Shown here: piece by piece, positions 7,889 to 16,617 of the stretch | Numbering within the stretch: position 1 is the first letter of the stretch | Layout: each line of letters opens with the position of its first letter | Origin: Lachnospiraceae bacterium | GTDB lineage: Bacteria; Bacillota; Clostridia; Lachnospirales; Lachnospiraceae | Length of the DNA: 38,687 nucleotides | Reading direction: 5' to 3' | NCBI GenBank assembly: GCA_017450105.1 | Contig: JAFSXC010000109.1 | Location: 1 to 38,687 of the forward strand | Made by a program: the position numbers and the translations under genes | The notes under the pieces: generated by a model | The model's input: only the letters and a program-made list of their open reading frames with translations | Told to the model about the DNA's origin: nothing | The model's database searches: none

Positions 7889-9202
7889 TAGCTTAAGAAG
7901 CGTTTCCGGCTTATTATCCTCCGGCCGCTTCAATACAGCCGACAATGCCGTATGCAGCGCCTCGCCGACCCGTTTTCCCCTTTCCATTCCGTGAGCGATC
8001 AGATCCCTTCCGTTTACGGAAAGCTCGGCCACACTGAGCGCATCGCCCCGTGAGAGGATCCTTTCGCAGACCTCCTGATACCGGTCGATATAGGAAAGCT
8101 CCGCTTCGACGTAATCGGGATGCTTGCCCTTTGCATCTGCCCTTTTAATATAGAAAAGATCCGGATAAGCCTCCCTGGTACACCGCGCCATGGCCTTACG
8201 TACCGCCCCTTCGTCATCCGGCGGCGGATTGTCATCGTGAAACCGGACCAGCCTCAGGATCTGCTCTGTCCGGCGGTTATCAAATTTCAGTCTTTTTAAG
8301 ATCGTACGGGAGATCTCCGCTCCCCGCTCGGGATGGTGCGTAAAATGGTCCTCGCCCTGATCATCCGTCCATCGGCAGGCCGGCTTTGCGATGTCATGAA
8401 GGAGCATCGCCATACGAAGCACCGGATCCTCCGGTACGTACATGAGCGTTTTTAATGTATGCTCTCCCACGGTATAGCAGTGATGGCGGTTATTCTGGGG
8501 CGTTTCCATGCACAGATCAAATTCAGGCAGAAAGACCGCGGTCTGACCCGTTTCATAAAGCAGGCGCAGCTTCTCCGGGTGGGCGGAGGTCAGAAGCTTT
8601 TCCAGCTCCATGCGGATCCGTTCCGCGCTGATCAGGCCAAGCCGGCCGGAAAACGCAGAAAGCGCCTTCTTTGTCTCCTCCTCAATGGAAAAGTCCAACT
8701 GGGCAGCAAACCGGACACAACGCATGATCCGAAGCGCATCCTCCGAAAAGCGCTCCTTCGGATCTCCCACACAGCAAATCACCCCGTTTTCCAGGTCCTT
8801 CTGTCCGCCGAAGGGATCCACAAGACCCTTCACCTCATGGTAGGCCATGGCATTGATCGTAAAATCCCGGCGCCTCAGGTCCTCCCTCAGCTCCCCGGAA
8901 AAATGGACCTCCTTCGGATGCCTTGCATCCTCATAAAGCCCGTCCACCCGGTATGTGGTAACCTCAAAGCTCTCACCCTTCATCAGGATCGATACCGTCC
9001 CATGGGCGATCCCCGTATCCACAGTAGCCGGAAACAGCCGCTTTACCTCCTCCGGAAGTGCGTTTGTGGTAATATCCCAATCGTTCGGCGTACGCTTCAG
9101 CAGCGCATCCCGAACACAGCCTCCGACTATAAAGGCTTCAAACCCCGCCTTTTCCAGCGTATTTATGATTACCCTAACCTTTTCGGGAAGCGGGATTGTC
9201 AT
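6641..9202 (-). CDS. cca: CCA-adding tRNA nucleotidyltransferase in frame with a PEGA lipoprotein
   Basis: One open frame of 853 codons. Residues 1 to about 440 form a complete CCA-adding enzyme, which builds or repairs the tRNA 3' CCA end. The nucleotidyltransferase motif GGCVRD is followed by the DWD metal ligands. A RxDFTINAMAY block and an HD-type segment (MLLHDIAKP) come next. The end, PEDNKPETLLKLLKK, matches the usual C-terminus of Firmicutes enzymes. Reading then continues without a stop into a lipoprotein signal (lipobox LLTGC, Cys459). The rest is a novel domain, a PEGA domain (708-769) and a low-complexity acidic tail. Normal family length is about 440, so this is either a true fusion or two genes whose separating stop was lost. 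proS ends 3 nt before the ATG. Confidence 0.9.
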   Translation of the reverse strand: MTIPLPEKVRVIINTLEKAGFEAFIVGGCVRDALLKRTPNDWDITTNALPEEVKRLFPATVDTGIAHGTVSILMKGESFEVTTYRVDGLYEDARHPKEVHFSGELREDLRRRDFTINAMAYHEVKGLVDPFGGQKDLENGVICCVGDPKERFSEDALRIMRCVRFAAQLDFSIEEETKKALSAFSGRLGLISAERIRMELEKLLTSAHPEKLRLLYETGQTAVFLPEFDLCMETPQNNRHHCYTVGEHTLKTLMYVPEDPVLRMAMLLHDIAKPACRWTDDQGEDHFTHHPERGAEISRTILKRLKFDNRRTEQILRLVRFHDDNPPPDDEGAVRKAMARCTREAYPDLFYIKRADAKGKHPDYVEAELSYIDRYQEVCERILSRGDALSVAELSVNGRDLIAHGMERGKRVGEALHTALSAVLKRPEDNKPETLLKLLKKAGFFCIAVFLSLGLLTGCSLNRPSKTQQQKTTEAAESEAEEPEYEEEPALLSFIDTKERKIGLRLLGSTEEKICSYNENTLFCDKYDGLSTLASFQPGEIVNYRLFGGKRLEAMKISYGIERIDRLKKYKIDEERGIFSFEGANYKLDPAVPVYLGDENVTLKGIDEGDELRVCLRDKEVCSMRITTGYGTIVLKNTEVFDGGYLNMDNSTFLVVSPGMEIETVEGKHEITVANDGYGDSILVNVLRNEAVAVDLSALKGEGPKFCELTITVLQPEAEVLLDGARQDVSSPLSVRYGTHRLTVRLEGYDPWSRTLVANSKTASIEIDLTGTGASAPAAGEPETETGTEAASLASQIIEAAQNGTRPSEAQNTAPITDTAGAAATEEDFSSAYLDTLSSMFSALSDTGDKDDD

Positions 9203-9205
9203 GGA

Positions 9206-10645
9206 TTAATAAGCCTTTCCCCAATAAATGAGCTTTTTCGCCTTTTCCCCGCAGCAAACGCAAGATTCGCTGATCTCCTCCTGATCATGGAAGGGAGCAC
9301 AACGGCTGGTCACCGAAAGCTCTTCCTTGATCTTTTCTTCACAGGAGGTCTTCCCACACCACATACCACGGATAAAACCGGGATGATTCTCAGCGATATC
9401 CCTTAATTCTTCCATATTATGAGCATCGAAAATATGCTCGTCGCGATGCTTCTTCGCGCGCTCAAACATCTCCTCCTGCATACGGAGAAGCTCCTTTTCC
9501 ACCTCAGCCGGGGCGTCGGCTAACGCCACCTCTCTCTTTTCTCTCGTATCCCGGCGGACAAGCACACATTTCCCCTGCTCCGCATCCTTCGGGCCGATCT
9601 CAAGCCGCAGCGGGATCCCGCGGATTTCCGCCTCAGCGAATTTAAACCCGGGGCTCTTGTCCGTCCGGTCGATCTTTACTCTCGCCTTTTCGGACACCGC
9701 CTCCATCAGCTTCTCCGCGGCCTCCAGAACACCCGGAGCGTCCTGACGGATCGGGACGATCATGACCTGCGTCGGCGCGATCCTGGGCGGAAGCACCAGA
9801 CCGGAATCGTCTCCGTGGACCATGATGATGGCGCCGATGATTCGGGTTGATAGACCCCAGGAGGTCTGATGTACATATTTCAGTTGGTTGTCCTTATCCA
9901 AAAACTGGATGCCGAAGGCCCTCGCAAAGCCATCGCCGAAATTGTGGCTGGTACCGGACTGGAGCGCCTTCCCGTCATGCATCAGGGCCTCGATCGTATA
10001 AGTACTCTCCGCCCCGGCAAATTTTTCCTTTTCCGTTTTCTGGCCGCGGATCACGGGAATGGCCAGCACCTCCTCGCAGAAATCCGCATAAACGTTCAGC
10101 ATCTGAACCGTACGTTCTTCCGCTTCCTTTGCCGTAGCATGGGCGGTATGTCCTTCCTGCCACAGGAACTCGCGGGAGCGAAGGAACGGTCTTGTTTCCT
10201 TCTCCCAGCGCACGACCGAACACCACTGATTATAGACCTTCGGAAGATCCCGATAGGACTGGACTTCATTCTTATAAAAATCGCAGAACAGGGTTTCCGA
10301 GGTGGGGCGGACGCAAAGCCGCTCCTGAAGAGGCTGCAGACCTCCGTGTGTAACCCAGGCCACCTCCGGCGCAAAGCCCTCGACATGGTCCTTTTCCTTC
10401 TGCAGAAGGCTTTCCGGAATAAACATCGGAAGATAGACGTTTTCCACTCCCGTCTCTTTAAATCGCCGGTCCAGCTCCCTTTGGATGTTCTCCCACAGGG
10501 CATAGCCCGCCGGCTTAATGACCATGCAGCCCTTGACCGAGGTATAGTCGATGAGGCCGGCGTTCTTGACCACATCGGTATACCATTGCGCAAAATCCTC
10601 CTGCATGGAGGTAATCTGTTCTACCAGCTTTTTTTCCTTCGCCAT
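9206..10645 (-). CDS. proS: Prolyl-tRNA synthetase, archaeal/eukaryotic type (ProS type 3)
   Basis: Class II aminoacyl-tRNA synthetase charging tRNA-Pro. Motif 2 is seen in [16 protein letters not shown] and the following [20 protein letters not shown] block. The C-terminal domain carries the Cys cluster (CGKTSC...SCVCCGEKA) of the zinc-containing type 3 enzymes and ends in the typical GKAY. There is no inserted editing domain, as expected for this type. An in-frame ATG at 10675 exists, but ATG 10645 ([10 protein letters not shown]) is chosen because AAAGGAGTCATAAAA precedes it. That gives 479 residues, the normal length. Confidence 0.96.
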   Translation of the reverse strand: MAKEKKLVEQITSMQEDFAQWYTDVVKNAGLIDYTSVKGCMVIKPAGYALWENIQRELDRRFKETGVENVYLPMFIPESLLQKEKDHVEGFAPEVAWVTHGGLQPLQERLCVRPTSETLFCDFYKNEVQSYRDLPKVYNQWCSVVRWEKETRPFLRSREFLWQEGHTAHATAKEAEERTVQMLNVYADFCEEVLAIPVIRGQKTEKEKFAGAESTYTIEALMHDGKALQSGTSHNFGDGFARAFGIQFLDKDNQLKYVHQTSWGLSTRIIGAIIMVHGDDSGLVLPPRIAPTQVMIVPIRQDAPGVLEAAEKLMEAVSEKARVKIDRTDKSPGFKFAEAEIRGIPLRLEIGPKDAEQGKCVLVRRDTREKREVALADAPAEVEKELLRMQEEMFERAKKHRDEHIFDAHNMEELRDIAENHPGFIRGMWCGKTSCEEKIKEELSVTSRCAPFHDQEEISESCVCCGEKAKKLIYWGKAY

Positions 10646-10683
10646 TTTTATGACTCCTTTACACTTCTCATACAATATTCAAG

Positions 10684-10713
10684 ATTATACCATATTCTTC
10701 ATTTCTTTTCCAA
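10684..10713 (-). promoter_or_regulatory. Probable promoter of proS
   Basis: TTGGAA (10708-10713) and TATAAT (10684-10689) are 18 nt apart and overlap the 3' end of the MATE gene. Transcription would start about 32 nt before the proS ATG. Confidence 0.5.
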
Positions 10714-12028
10714 CGAAGCCCATCGCGATCACAAAGGCGATGCTGTCCGCGATCGGAGCTGTGATCAGAATCCCCTGCATGGACAGGAAAAGAGGCAGGA
10801 TCAGAACGATGGGAATGAACAGGAACACAGTCCTGGTCAGAGACAGCAGCGTTCCCTTGACCGGCTTTCCGATCGCGGAAAAGAAATTGGAGGAGAGCAT
10901 CTGTATCCCGTTGAGCGGGATCATCAGAAGAAATGTCCGCATGAAGCGCACGGCAAAATCCATATACAGTCCCTCCCCGCCGCCGAAAAGAGAGAGAACG
11001 GCCTTGGGGAACACCTGGAATATGAAAAGACCGATCAGGCCGATCACAAAAACCGCCAGAACCGCCTTTCGGAAGGTCTGCTTCACCCGCTCAAATTTTT
11101 TTGCTCCGTAATTAAAGCCTATGATGGGCTGCATTCCCTGATTGACCCCGATGTAGACCGCCATGATGATGCCGTTCACCTTCAGGACGATCCCGGCCGC
11201 CGCCAATGGTATTTCTGATCCATATGGCGTCTGGGCTCCGTAATAGACCATGGAATTATTCACAACAATCTGGATCAATGTAATCGCAAGCTGGGTCAGA
11301 CCGTTGCTCATACCCATGGTAAAGGTTTTTCCGATCCTCCGGAAGGAAAGAACAAAATGTTCCCTTTTCAGGTTGATCCGCTTAAACCTGCGCAGGTACA
11401 AAACAGCGTAGATGCAGGATACGACCTGGCCGATAATGGTCGCCCAGGCGGCACCAGCCACCCCCATGTGCAGGGGGAAAATAAAAATGGGATCCAGAAT
11501 GGTATTGATGATCGCCCCGACGAGCATGACCATCATGGAGAACCGGGGACTTCCATCGGCACGGGCCAGATTGCTGACTCCGTTCATGATCATCAGAAAG
11601 GGCATGCCGATGGTCGTAATCCGGGTATAGGTAAGGGCGTAGGGCATAATCTCCGGCGTTGAGCCGAAAACAGTCAGAAGCTGCGGCAGAAAAAGCTCTA
11701 CCAGCACAGCATAAATCGTTCCGAAAAGAACCATCATCAGGAAGCCGCTTCCTGCAACCCTGGCCGCTTCCTCCTCCTCCTTACGCCCGAGAGAAAGAGA
11801 AAACTGCGTGGCGCTTCCGATGCCGATGGCAAGCGTCATGGCCATGCAGATGGTCACCAGCGGGAAGGCCACATTGGTGGCCGCATTTCCGAGGTAGCCC
11901 ACACCCTGGCCGATGAAGATCTGGTCCACGACATTATACAGGGAGCTTACCAGCATCGCGATGATGCTGGGGATCGCAAATTGTCTTAACAGCTTGCCGA
12001 CGGGCAGCGTTCCGATCGGATTTTCCAT
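10685..12028 (-). CDS. MATE family multidrug/toxin efflux transporter
   Basis: Inner-membrane antiporter of the MATE superfamily, expected to export cationic organic compounds using a Na+ or H+ gradient. It has 447 residues with about 12 hydrophobic segments. The family pattern IGTLPVGKLLRQFAIPSI is at the start, followed by NVVDQIFIGQGVGYLG, and the second half holds a matching repeat with GVNQGMQPIIGFNYGA. The ATG at 12028 overlaps the stop of the DUF349 gene (TGATG), so the two are translationally coupled. The substrate cannot be assigned from sequence. Confidence 0.93.
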   Translation of the reverse strand: MENPIGTLPVGKLLRQFAIPSIIAMLVSSLYNVVDQIFIGQGVGYLGNAATNVAFPLVTICMAMTLAIGIGSATQFSLSLGRKEEEEAARVAGSGFLMMVLFGTIYAVLVELFLPQLLTVFGSTPEIMPYALTYTRITTIGMPFLMIMNGVSNLARADGSPRFSMMVMLVGAIINTILDPIFIFPLHMGVAGAAWATIIGQVVSCIYAVLYLRRFKRINLKREHFVLSFRRIGKTFTMGMSNGLTQLAITLIQIVVNNSMVYYGAQTPYGSEIPLAAAGIVLKVNGIIMAVYIGVNQGMQPIIGFNYGAKKFERVKQTFRKAVLAVFVIGLIGLFIFQVFPKAVLSLFGGGEGLYMDFAVRFMRTFLLMIPLNGIQMLSSNFFSAIGKPVKGTLLSLTRTVFLFIPIVLILPLFLSMQGILITAPIADSIAFVIAMGFVGKEMKNMV

Positions 12029-13422
12029 CAGAGTCTCTTGTTCATCCTTTCGATCTGCTCCTTCAGTTCACGGATCGCAGCCTCCTTTTCCTGCACCCAG
12101 CCTTCCATATTAATCAGATATCCGGGGTTCTGAACCGCGTGCATCTTGTCCTTCAGGTGGTAGATCTGGTTCTGCAGGTTTTCGATCTGAGTCTGCTTCT
12201 TTTCGATGGTACTTTCCAGCTTATCCGTGTATTCCTTCCGGGCAGCGGCATGCTCTTCATGCTTTCCCTCCCAGAATTCATCCTGAGCCTTCCGATATTC
12301 CTCCCATAACTTCTCATCGGTCTCGTGTCCGGCGGAACCGGCCTCCTTCCACTCCACGTTGAGCTGCTTCATGATCTCGGAGTTTTCTTTGGAATACTCA
12401 TGGGACGCAGAGATCTGCTTCGCCCTTTCCAAAAGCTCCGCTTTTTTCCTGGCCGCCGCTTCCCGGTCCCCCTGGCGTCCGTCATAGAAGGCCTTCCGCT
12501 TTTCCTTAAAGGCTGTCCGCACCTCATTAAACTCCGCCCACAGCTTTTCGTCTGTGTTCCGTCCGGCCGAGCCCGTCTCCTTCCAGCGGTCGAAGATCTC
12601 GTTCATGCGAAGAGAGGCATCCTTAAAGCTCGTAACTCCTTCAACGGTTTCTCTGGCTGCTTCAATCAGCTCCTTCTTTTTCTCCAGATTCTGGAGATGC
12701 TTCTCCCGCTGAGAATCATAATATTCCTTTCTTTTCCGGTAAAACTCCTGGCGATGGCCGTGGAAAACCTCCCACAGAGCGTCATCCTCAGCCGCACCGG
12801 CGGAGCCGATCTTTTTCCAGCGCTCCATCTGGTCCTTCAGTACTTCATCTGAGTTCTTGAAGGTTCCCTGCTCCACAAAGGCCGCGACCTCCCGGATCAG
12901 CTCCTCCTTCTCGCTCTTATGCTTCGCCCGCTCATCCTTTCTGGCCTCAAACTGCTCCCTTGCATGATCCAGGCGGCGCGAAAGCTCCTCTTCCCACTCC
13001 AAACCGAAGCTTTTCAGAGAGCCGAACGATTTTTTCAGCTCTTCGAGAGAGGTCTTCTCTCCCTCTGCTTCTCCCTGTCTGGCGCAGGCCTCCGCTCTTT
13101 TCACCAGAGAAGACTTTACCTTTCTGATCTCCTCGATCTCCTTCAGGACAGGAGAAGAAAGAGCTTCCTCCCATTCCTGTTCATCCAGCTCTTTTGTGGT
13201 TTTTTCCATATTCTCCGGATCGGGCTGTCGTTCAAACAACGTCAATTCCTCACCGTTCAGCAAAAGATAGATCCTGTGGCCGTGCCCGTCTCCGTTCCCG
13301 GGATATTTCGGGTTTCCGCTGCGGTCCTTTGCACCCCACGTCACATCATAGATCACCGTACCCGTCGGGCGGTGTCTCTTTTCTCTCACTTTCCGGTAAA
13401 AGCTTTCCACATCCTGATTCAT
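12028..13422 (-). CDS. DUF349 repeat protein, coiled coil
   Basis: A 464-residue, highly charged helical protein of unknown function. After a small N-terminal beta-rich region (about 18-66, GTVIYDVTWGAKDRSG) come three DUF349-type units. Each carries W-K-x-x-G-S/T-A-G and then a D-x-x-L-W motif. The key tryptophans are W202, W280 and W358, an exact 78-residue period. A C-terminal coiled coil (about 400-464) follows. There is no signal peptide or membrane segment, so it should be cytosolic. The ATG at 13422 has AAAGGA 8 nt upstream and lies just after copy R2 of the 95-nt repeat. It is coupled to the MATE gene by a 1-nt overlap, but a functional link is not evident. Confidence 0.85.
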   Translation of the reverse strand: MNQDVESFYRKVREKRHRPTGTVIYDVTWGAKDRSGNPKYPGNGDGHGHRIYLLLNGEELTLFERQPDPENMEKTTKELDEQEWEEALSSPVLKEIEEIRKVKSSLVKRAEACARQGEAEGEKTSLEELKKSFGSLKSFGLEWEEELSRRLDHAREQFEARKDERAKHKSEKEELIREVAAFVEQGTFKNSDEVLKDQMERWKKIGSAGAAEDDALWEVFHGHRQEFYRKRKEYYDSQREKHLQNLEKKKELIEAARETVEGVTSFKDASLRMNEIFDRWKETGSAGRNTDEKLWAEFNEVRTAFKEKRKAFYDGRQGDREAAARKKAELLERAKQISASHEYSKENSEIMKQLNVEWKEAGSAGHETDEKLWEEYRKAQDEFWEGKHEEHAAARKEYTDKLESTIEKKQTQIENLQNQIYHLKDKMHAVQNPGYLINMEGWVQEKEAAIRELKEQIERMNKRL

Positions 13423-13436
13423 GTTCTTCTTCCTTT

Positions 13437-13531
13437 CTCCTCTATAAACGCCGGTTTATATCTGACTTAATCCGTTCGGATGCAAATCCCGTTAGCAGCC
13501 GAAGAACACCCGCTAACGGTATTCTGCTCCT
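13437..13531 (-). repeat. Structured 95-nt repeat, copy R2, leader of the DUF349 gene
   Basis: Second copy of the element at 4374-4468. It forms TATAAAC-CGGC-GTTTATA (13443-13460), ATCCG-TT-CGGAT and a perfect outer 8-bp stem CCGTTAGC/GCTAACGG (13489-13496 with 13512-13519). On the minus strand it begins 8 nt after the stop of the GGDEF/EAL gene and ends at the purine-rich leader of the next gene. Confidence 0.8.
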
Positions 13532-13539
13532 GCCTGCTC

Positions 13540-15195
13540 CTAATAAATCCGCTTGATCAGTCTTTCCTTAAACTTCAGCTTCGGAAGAGGTCTGTCGTAA
13601 TAAAAGCCCTGGATCATATAGCATCCCACTTTGTTTACAAATTCCAACTGGTCCTTGCGCTCCACGCCCTCGGTGATGACCGCGATTCCCAGATTTCTGG
13701 CCATATGTATAATATCGGTCAGGATAATCTCATCTCTCTCTGTCAGTACATCATTATTAATGAAGGAACGGTCGATCTTCAAAACGCTGACCTTGAAGTT
13801 CCTGAGCGTACCCAGGGAGGAAAAGCCGGATCCGAAATCATCGATCGCCGTGCTGATCTTCAGCTCCCACAGCCGGTTCAGAAAATCGATCATCATACTG
13901 TTTTCCCGCGCGTTAATGGTTTCGGTAACCTCGATCTGGATGTACTTCCTGTCGATTCCGAAGGTGCGGATGATCTCATCGATCTGCATCGCCAGATCCG
14001 GGTTCGTAAGATCCCTTCTGGAAAAATTCACGGATACGGGAACCGGCTCGATCCCCTCGTCGATCCAGTGGCGGATATCGGCGCAGACATGGCGCAGCAC
14101 GTAAAAGTCCAAAAGGGCAACGCCGCCTTCCCTCTCCAGAGGCGGGATAAAATCACCGGGGGCGATCATCTGTCCGTCGTGGAACCATCGCACAAGAGCC
14201 TCCGCTCCCACCAGCTCATTCGTCCGGGAGTCCACCTTCGGCTGGTAATAAACCTCAAATTCCTCGTTCCGGATCGCCGGGCTGAACATCTGCTCGATCT
14301 GCTTCTGCCAGTTCACCCGCTTCAGCATTTCCTCGCTGACAAAAACGACAGGTTCATGGGTCACATTCCGGGCCACCCCGAGAGCCACCGCCGGCAGACC
14401 GATCACCTCGCCGATATTGTGGAAATCGTCCGGGATTTCATACACACCCAACCGGGCCATTATCCGAACCGTGAACTCGGCATCGTTCCGATATGCCTTG
14501 ATCATGATGCACGAGGTATAGTCAAGGAACTCCTTCAGCCTCTCCTTTTTTACCAGAGCGACAAAATTATCTCCTCCCAGATGGCCGAGGACCTCATCCG
14601 GCAGGAGGAATTCTTTCAGCTTCTTTGCATAGCGGACGATGATATTGTCTCCTTCGCGGAGGCCGTAGCGCCGGCTGATCATTCCGAAGCCCCTCAGGTT
14701 AAAGTAAAAGGAGTTGTATTTTTTCAGCTTATCCAGTCTCAGGTATTCCCTCGCTCTGACAATAAAGCCGCCGGAGTTCGGCAGGCCGGTCAAAAACTGC
14801 GTCAGAGCGCCTTTTTTTATCATCTCCGCGAAACGGACCTTGGCTGCATAGAAGAAGGTAATGTATCCGATGATCTCCATCATTTCCTTCTCCTCCAGAG
14901 TCCATTCGACCGTTCCGGGAAAGATTTTCGCCGTCACGATACCCTCATCCTCTATCCGATATTTGAAAGTAAGCGGTTCTCCCGGCTCCTCTCCCTCCTC
15001 CAGCCCGTCAAAAACGGTAATCACTCTCTCCCGGCTGTCCGGCATGAATTTTTCGGCCTCTGTAATATCCCAGATCAGACGCTTCAGATGGAATTCCGGC
15101 GCCGTTTCCGAGATAGCCTTATGGATAGATGCAGGTGATATCGGTTCGTTTGCAAGCAGCCTGCAGTATTCAAGGATCAAACGATCTTTGTCCAT
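13540..15195 (-). CDS. GGDEF-like/EAL protein, probable cyclic-di-GMP phosphodiesterase
   Basis: Probably hydrolyses cyclic-di-GMP. The 551-residue soluble protein has an uncharacterised N-terminal region (1-125), a degenerate GGDEF domain (about 130-285) and an EAL domain (about 297-545). The GGDEF signature reads GGDNF (207-211), so cyclase activity is doubtful and the domain may be a regulatory GTP or ligand sensor. The EAL domain keeps the catalytic set: E332 of EAL, N390, E422, the DDFG pair D452/D453, K473, E509 and Q529. It is therefore likely active. The ATG at 15195 follows GGGGAGTACAACA. It is transcribed divergently from an EAL-like/HDOD gene 169 nt away. Confidence 0.92.
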   Translation of the reverse strand: MDKDRLILEYCRLLANEPISPASIHKAISETAPEFHLKRLIWDITEAEKFMPDSRERVITVFDGLEEGEEPGEPLTFKYRIEDEGIVTAKIFPGTVEWTLEEKEMMEIIGYITFFYAAKVRFAEMIKKGALTQFLTGLPNSGGFIVRAREYLRLDKLKKYNSFYFNLRGFGMISRRYGLREGDNIIVRYAKKLKEFLLPDEVLGHLGGDNFVALVKKERLKEFLDYTSCIMIKAYRNDAEFTVRIMARLGVYEIPDDFHNIGEVIGLPAVALGVARNVTHEPVVFVSEEMLKRVNWQKQIEQMFSPAIRNEEFEVYYQPKVDSRTNELVGAEALVRWFHDGQMIAPGDFIPPLEREGGVALLDFYVLRHVCADIRHWIDEGIEPVPVSVNFSRRDLTNPDLAMQIDEIIRTFGIDRKYIQIEVTETINARENSMMIDFLNRLWELKISTAIDDFGSGFSSLGTLRNFKVSVLKIDRSFINNDVLTERDEIILTDIIHMARNLGIAVITEGVERKDQLEFVNKVGCYMIQGFYYDRPLPKLKFKERLIKRIY

Positions 15196-15364
15196 TGTTG
15201 TACTCCCCAGTACATATCATAAAAATCAAGTAAGGGCCAAAAGCGCCACCAGCTTTTGACCTTCGTATGATAGTATATCATAAAATCGCGCAGAACAGTT
15301 GATTTTTTTGTAAAAAAGTTGGAAAATAGGGTTGATACGATTCTGTCCCAAAGGAGGGGAACTG
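15196..15364. promoter_or_regulatory. Divergent control region between the two cyclic-di-GMP genes
   Basis: Contains a 10-bp stem with one mismatch (GGCCAAAAGC/GCTTTTGACC, 15235-15261). A perfect 7-bp palindrome, TATGATA-GTA-TATCATA (15266-15282), looks like an operator. The motif ATATCATAAAA occurs twice, near 15213 and 15276; on the minus strand its TATGAT could act as a -10 box. No confident -35/-10 pair was found for the plus-strand gene. An AAGGAGG precedes its ATG. Confidence 0.5.
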
Positions 15365-16588
15365 ATGATTGCGACATTGATACCGATATTTGACGATGAG
15401 ATGGCGGTTTTCGGCTATTCCATCTTCACGCAGCGGGACAACTTTTTGCTGAACCCGAACCTCTTGGGGAGCGGGATGCTCGACGGAGCCGGACAGATCC
15501 CGGGCCTGGATGTTGTTAACAGCATGGGTATCGACTCTCTTTCAGAGGATAAATACATATTTGTGGAGGTTACCAATTTCTCCCTGTTTACCGATATCAA
15601 GTCCCTGTGCGACGCGGATCCCTCGCGGCTCATCCTTCTTTTCGATACCAGTGTTCAGCAGAGCATGGAATATCTGAACCGTCTGAAGGAGCTGAAGAGC
15701 ATGGGCTACGGCCTGGCTATGAGAAAGCTTACCCCGAGCAACTTCGGCCATTACAGCGAAGTATTGAGGCTCGTGGATTATGCGCTGCTTGACCATACAA
15801 AAATAAATATCTCTTCTGCGAAGATGTTTTTCGAGCGGATGTTTCCGCAGGTTACCTTATGCGCGGTGAATGTGGATACCCAGGAGGATTACGATAAGCT
15901 GAGAGAGGTCGGCGGGTACCACCTCTATGAAGGAATGTTCTTCCGCCTTCCCCAGGTCAGCGGCGAACGCGAAACCGCTCCTCTGAAGGCCAATTACATT
16001 CAGCTTTTGAACGTGGTTAACGATGCGGACTTCGATCTTACGGACGCCGCCGACGTTATCAGCCGCGATACGGCGTTGGTTATCGAGCTTTTGAAGATGG
16101 TTAACCACATGACCGTAAATTCCGAAATTACTTCCGTCCGCCACGCGGCGGCTATGCTGGGCCAGCGGGAGCTGAAGCGCTGGATCAATACAGCCATTAC
16201 CAGAAAGCTCTGTGCCGACAAGCCCAGCGAGATTACGCGTCTTTCGCTTCTTCGGGCCAGATTTGCGGAAAATCTTGCGGATATCTTCGGTCTCGGCGGG
16301 CTTTCTTCCGAGCTCTTCCTGATGGGACTTTTCTCCGTTCTGGATATCATCCTGGACAAGCCGATGGAGGAGGCCTTAAAAACCGTCAAGGTGTCCCGTT
16401 CCATCGAAAATGCTCTGCTCCGGGATACCGGTGACCTGGCGGAGGTCCTCGACTTCATGCTCGAATACGAGAACGCCAACTGGAACGAGGTCGATCGTCA
16501 GATGGTGATGAAGGATATCGCCATGGACCAGGTCTATGACGCCTATCTGGAATCCCTGCGCTGGTACCGCGAGCTTCTGTCTGCTTGA
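15365..16588 (+). CDS. EAL-like/HDOD signalling protein (YuxH/CdgJ type)
   Basis: The 407-residue protein has a degenerate EAL-like N-terminal half and an HDOD half (about 200-390). It starts MIATLIPIFDDEMAVFGYSIF, aligned with the family's QPIFD...GYELLF, but the catalytic Glu is replaced, as usual in this group. No phosphodiesterase activity is expected. The N-terminal half ends GYHLYEGMFFRLPQ, the typical closing strand before HDOD domains. Related proteins affect motility or adhesion, and some respond to cyclic-di-GMP. ATG 15365 is chosen over an upstream in-frame TTG because AAGGAGGGGAACTG precedes it. It diverges from an active-looking EAL enzyme, suggesting shared control. Confidence 0.88.
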   Translation: MIATLIPIFDDEMAVFGYSIFTQRDNFLLNPNLLGSGMLDGAGQIPGLDVVNSMGIDSLSEDKYIFVEVTNFSLFTDIKSLCDADPSRLILLFDTSVQQSMEYLNRLKELKSMGYGLAMRKLTPSNFGHYSEVLRLVDYALLDHTKINISSAKMFFERMFPQVTLCAVNVDTQEDYDKLREVGGYHLYEGMFFRLPQVSGERETAPLKANYIQLLNVVNDADFDLTDAADVISRDTALVIELLKMVNHMTVNSEITSVRHAAAMLGQRELKRWINTAITRKLCADKPSEITRLSLLRARFAENLADIFGLGGLSSELFLMGLFSVLDIILDKPMEEALKTVKVSRSIENALLRDTGDLAEVLDFMLEYENANWNEVDRQMVMKDIAMDQVYDAYLESLRWYRELLSA

Positions 16589-16617
16589 GGCGGTTTTCGA
16601 TTTTGAGGTGAAGCCCC

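Noticed and set aside
9869-11218. 449-codon plus-strand frame opposite proS and the MATE gene
   Set aside because: It spans the boundary between two well-supported genes on the other strand and shows no domain or initiation signal.
13480-15138. Long open frame on the plus strand opposite the GGDEF/EAL gene
   Set aside because: It mirrors the coding strand of a clear EAL enzyme, has no ribosome binding site or recognisable domain, and reads like antisense low-complexity sequence rich in His, Gln and Arg.
15196-15364. Possible cyclic-di-GMP riboswitch before the signalling genes
   Set aside because: The region is short on both sides and does not show the expected conserved junction or the two-helix arrangement; only simple hairpins are seen.
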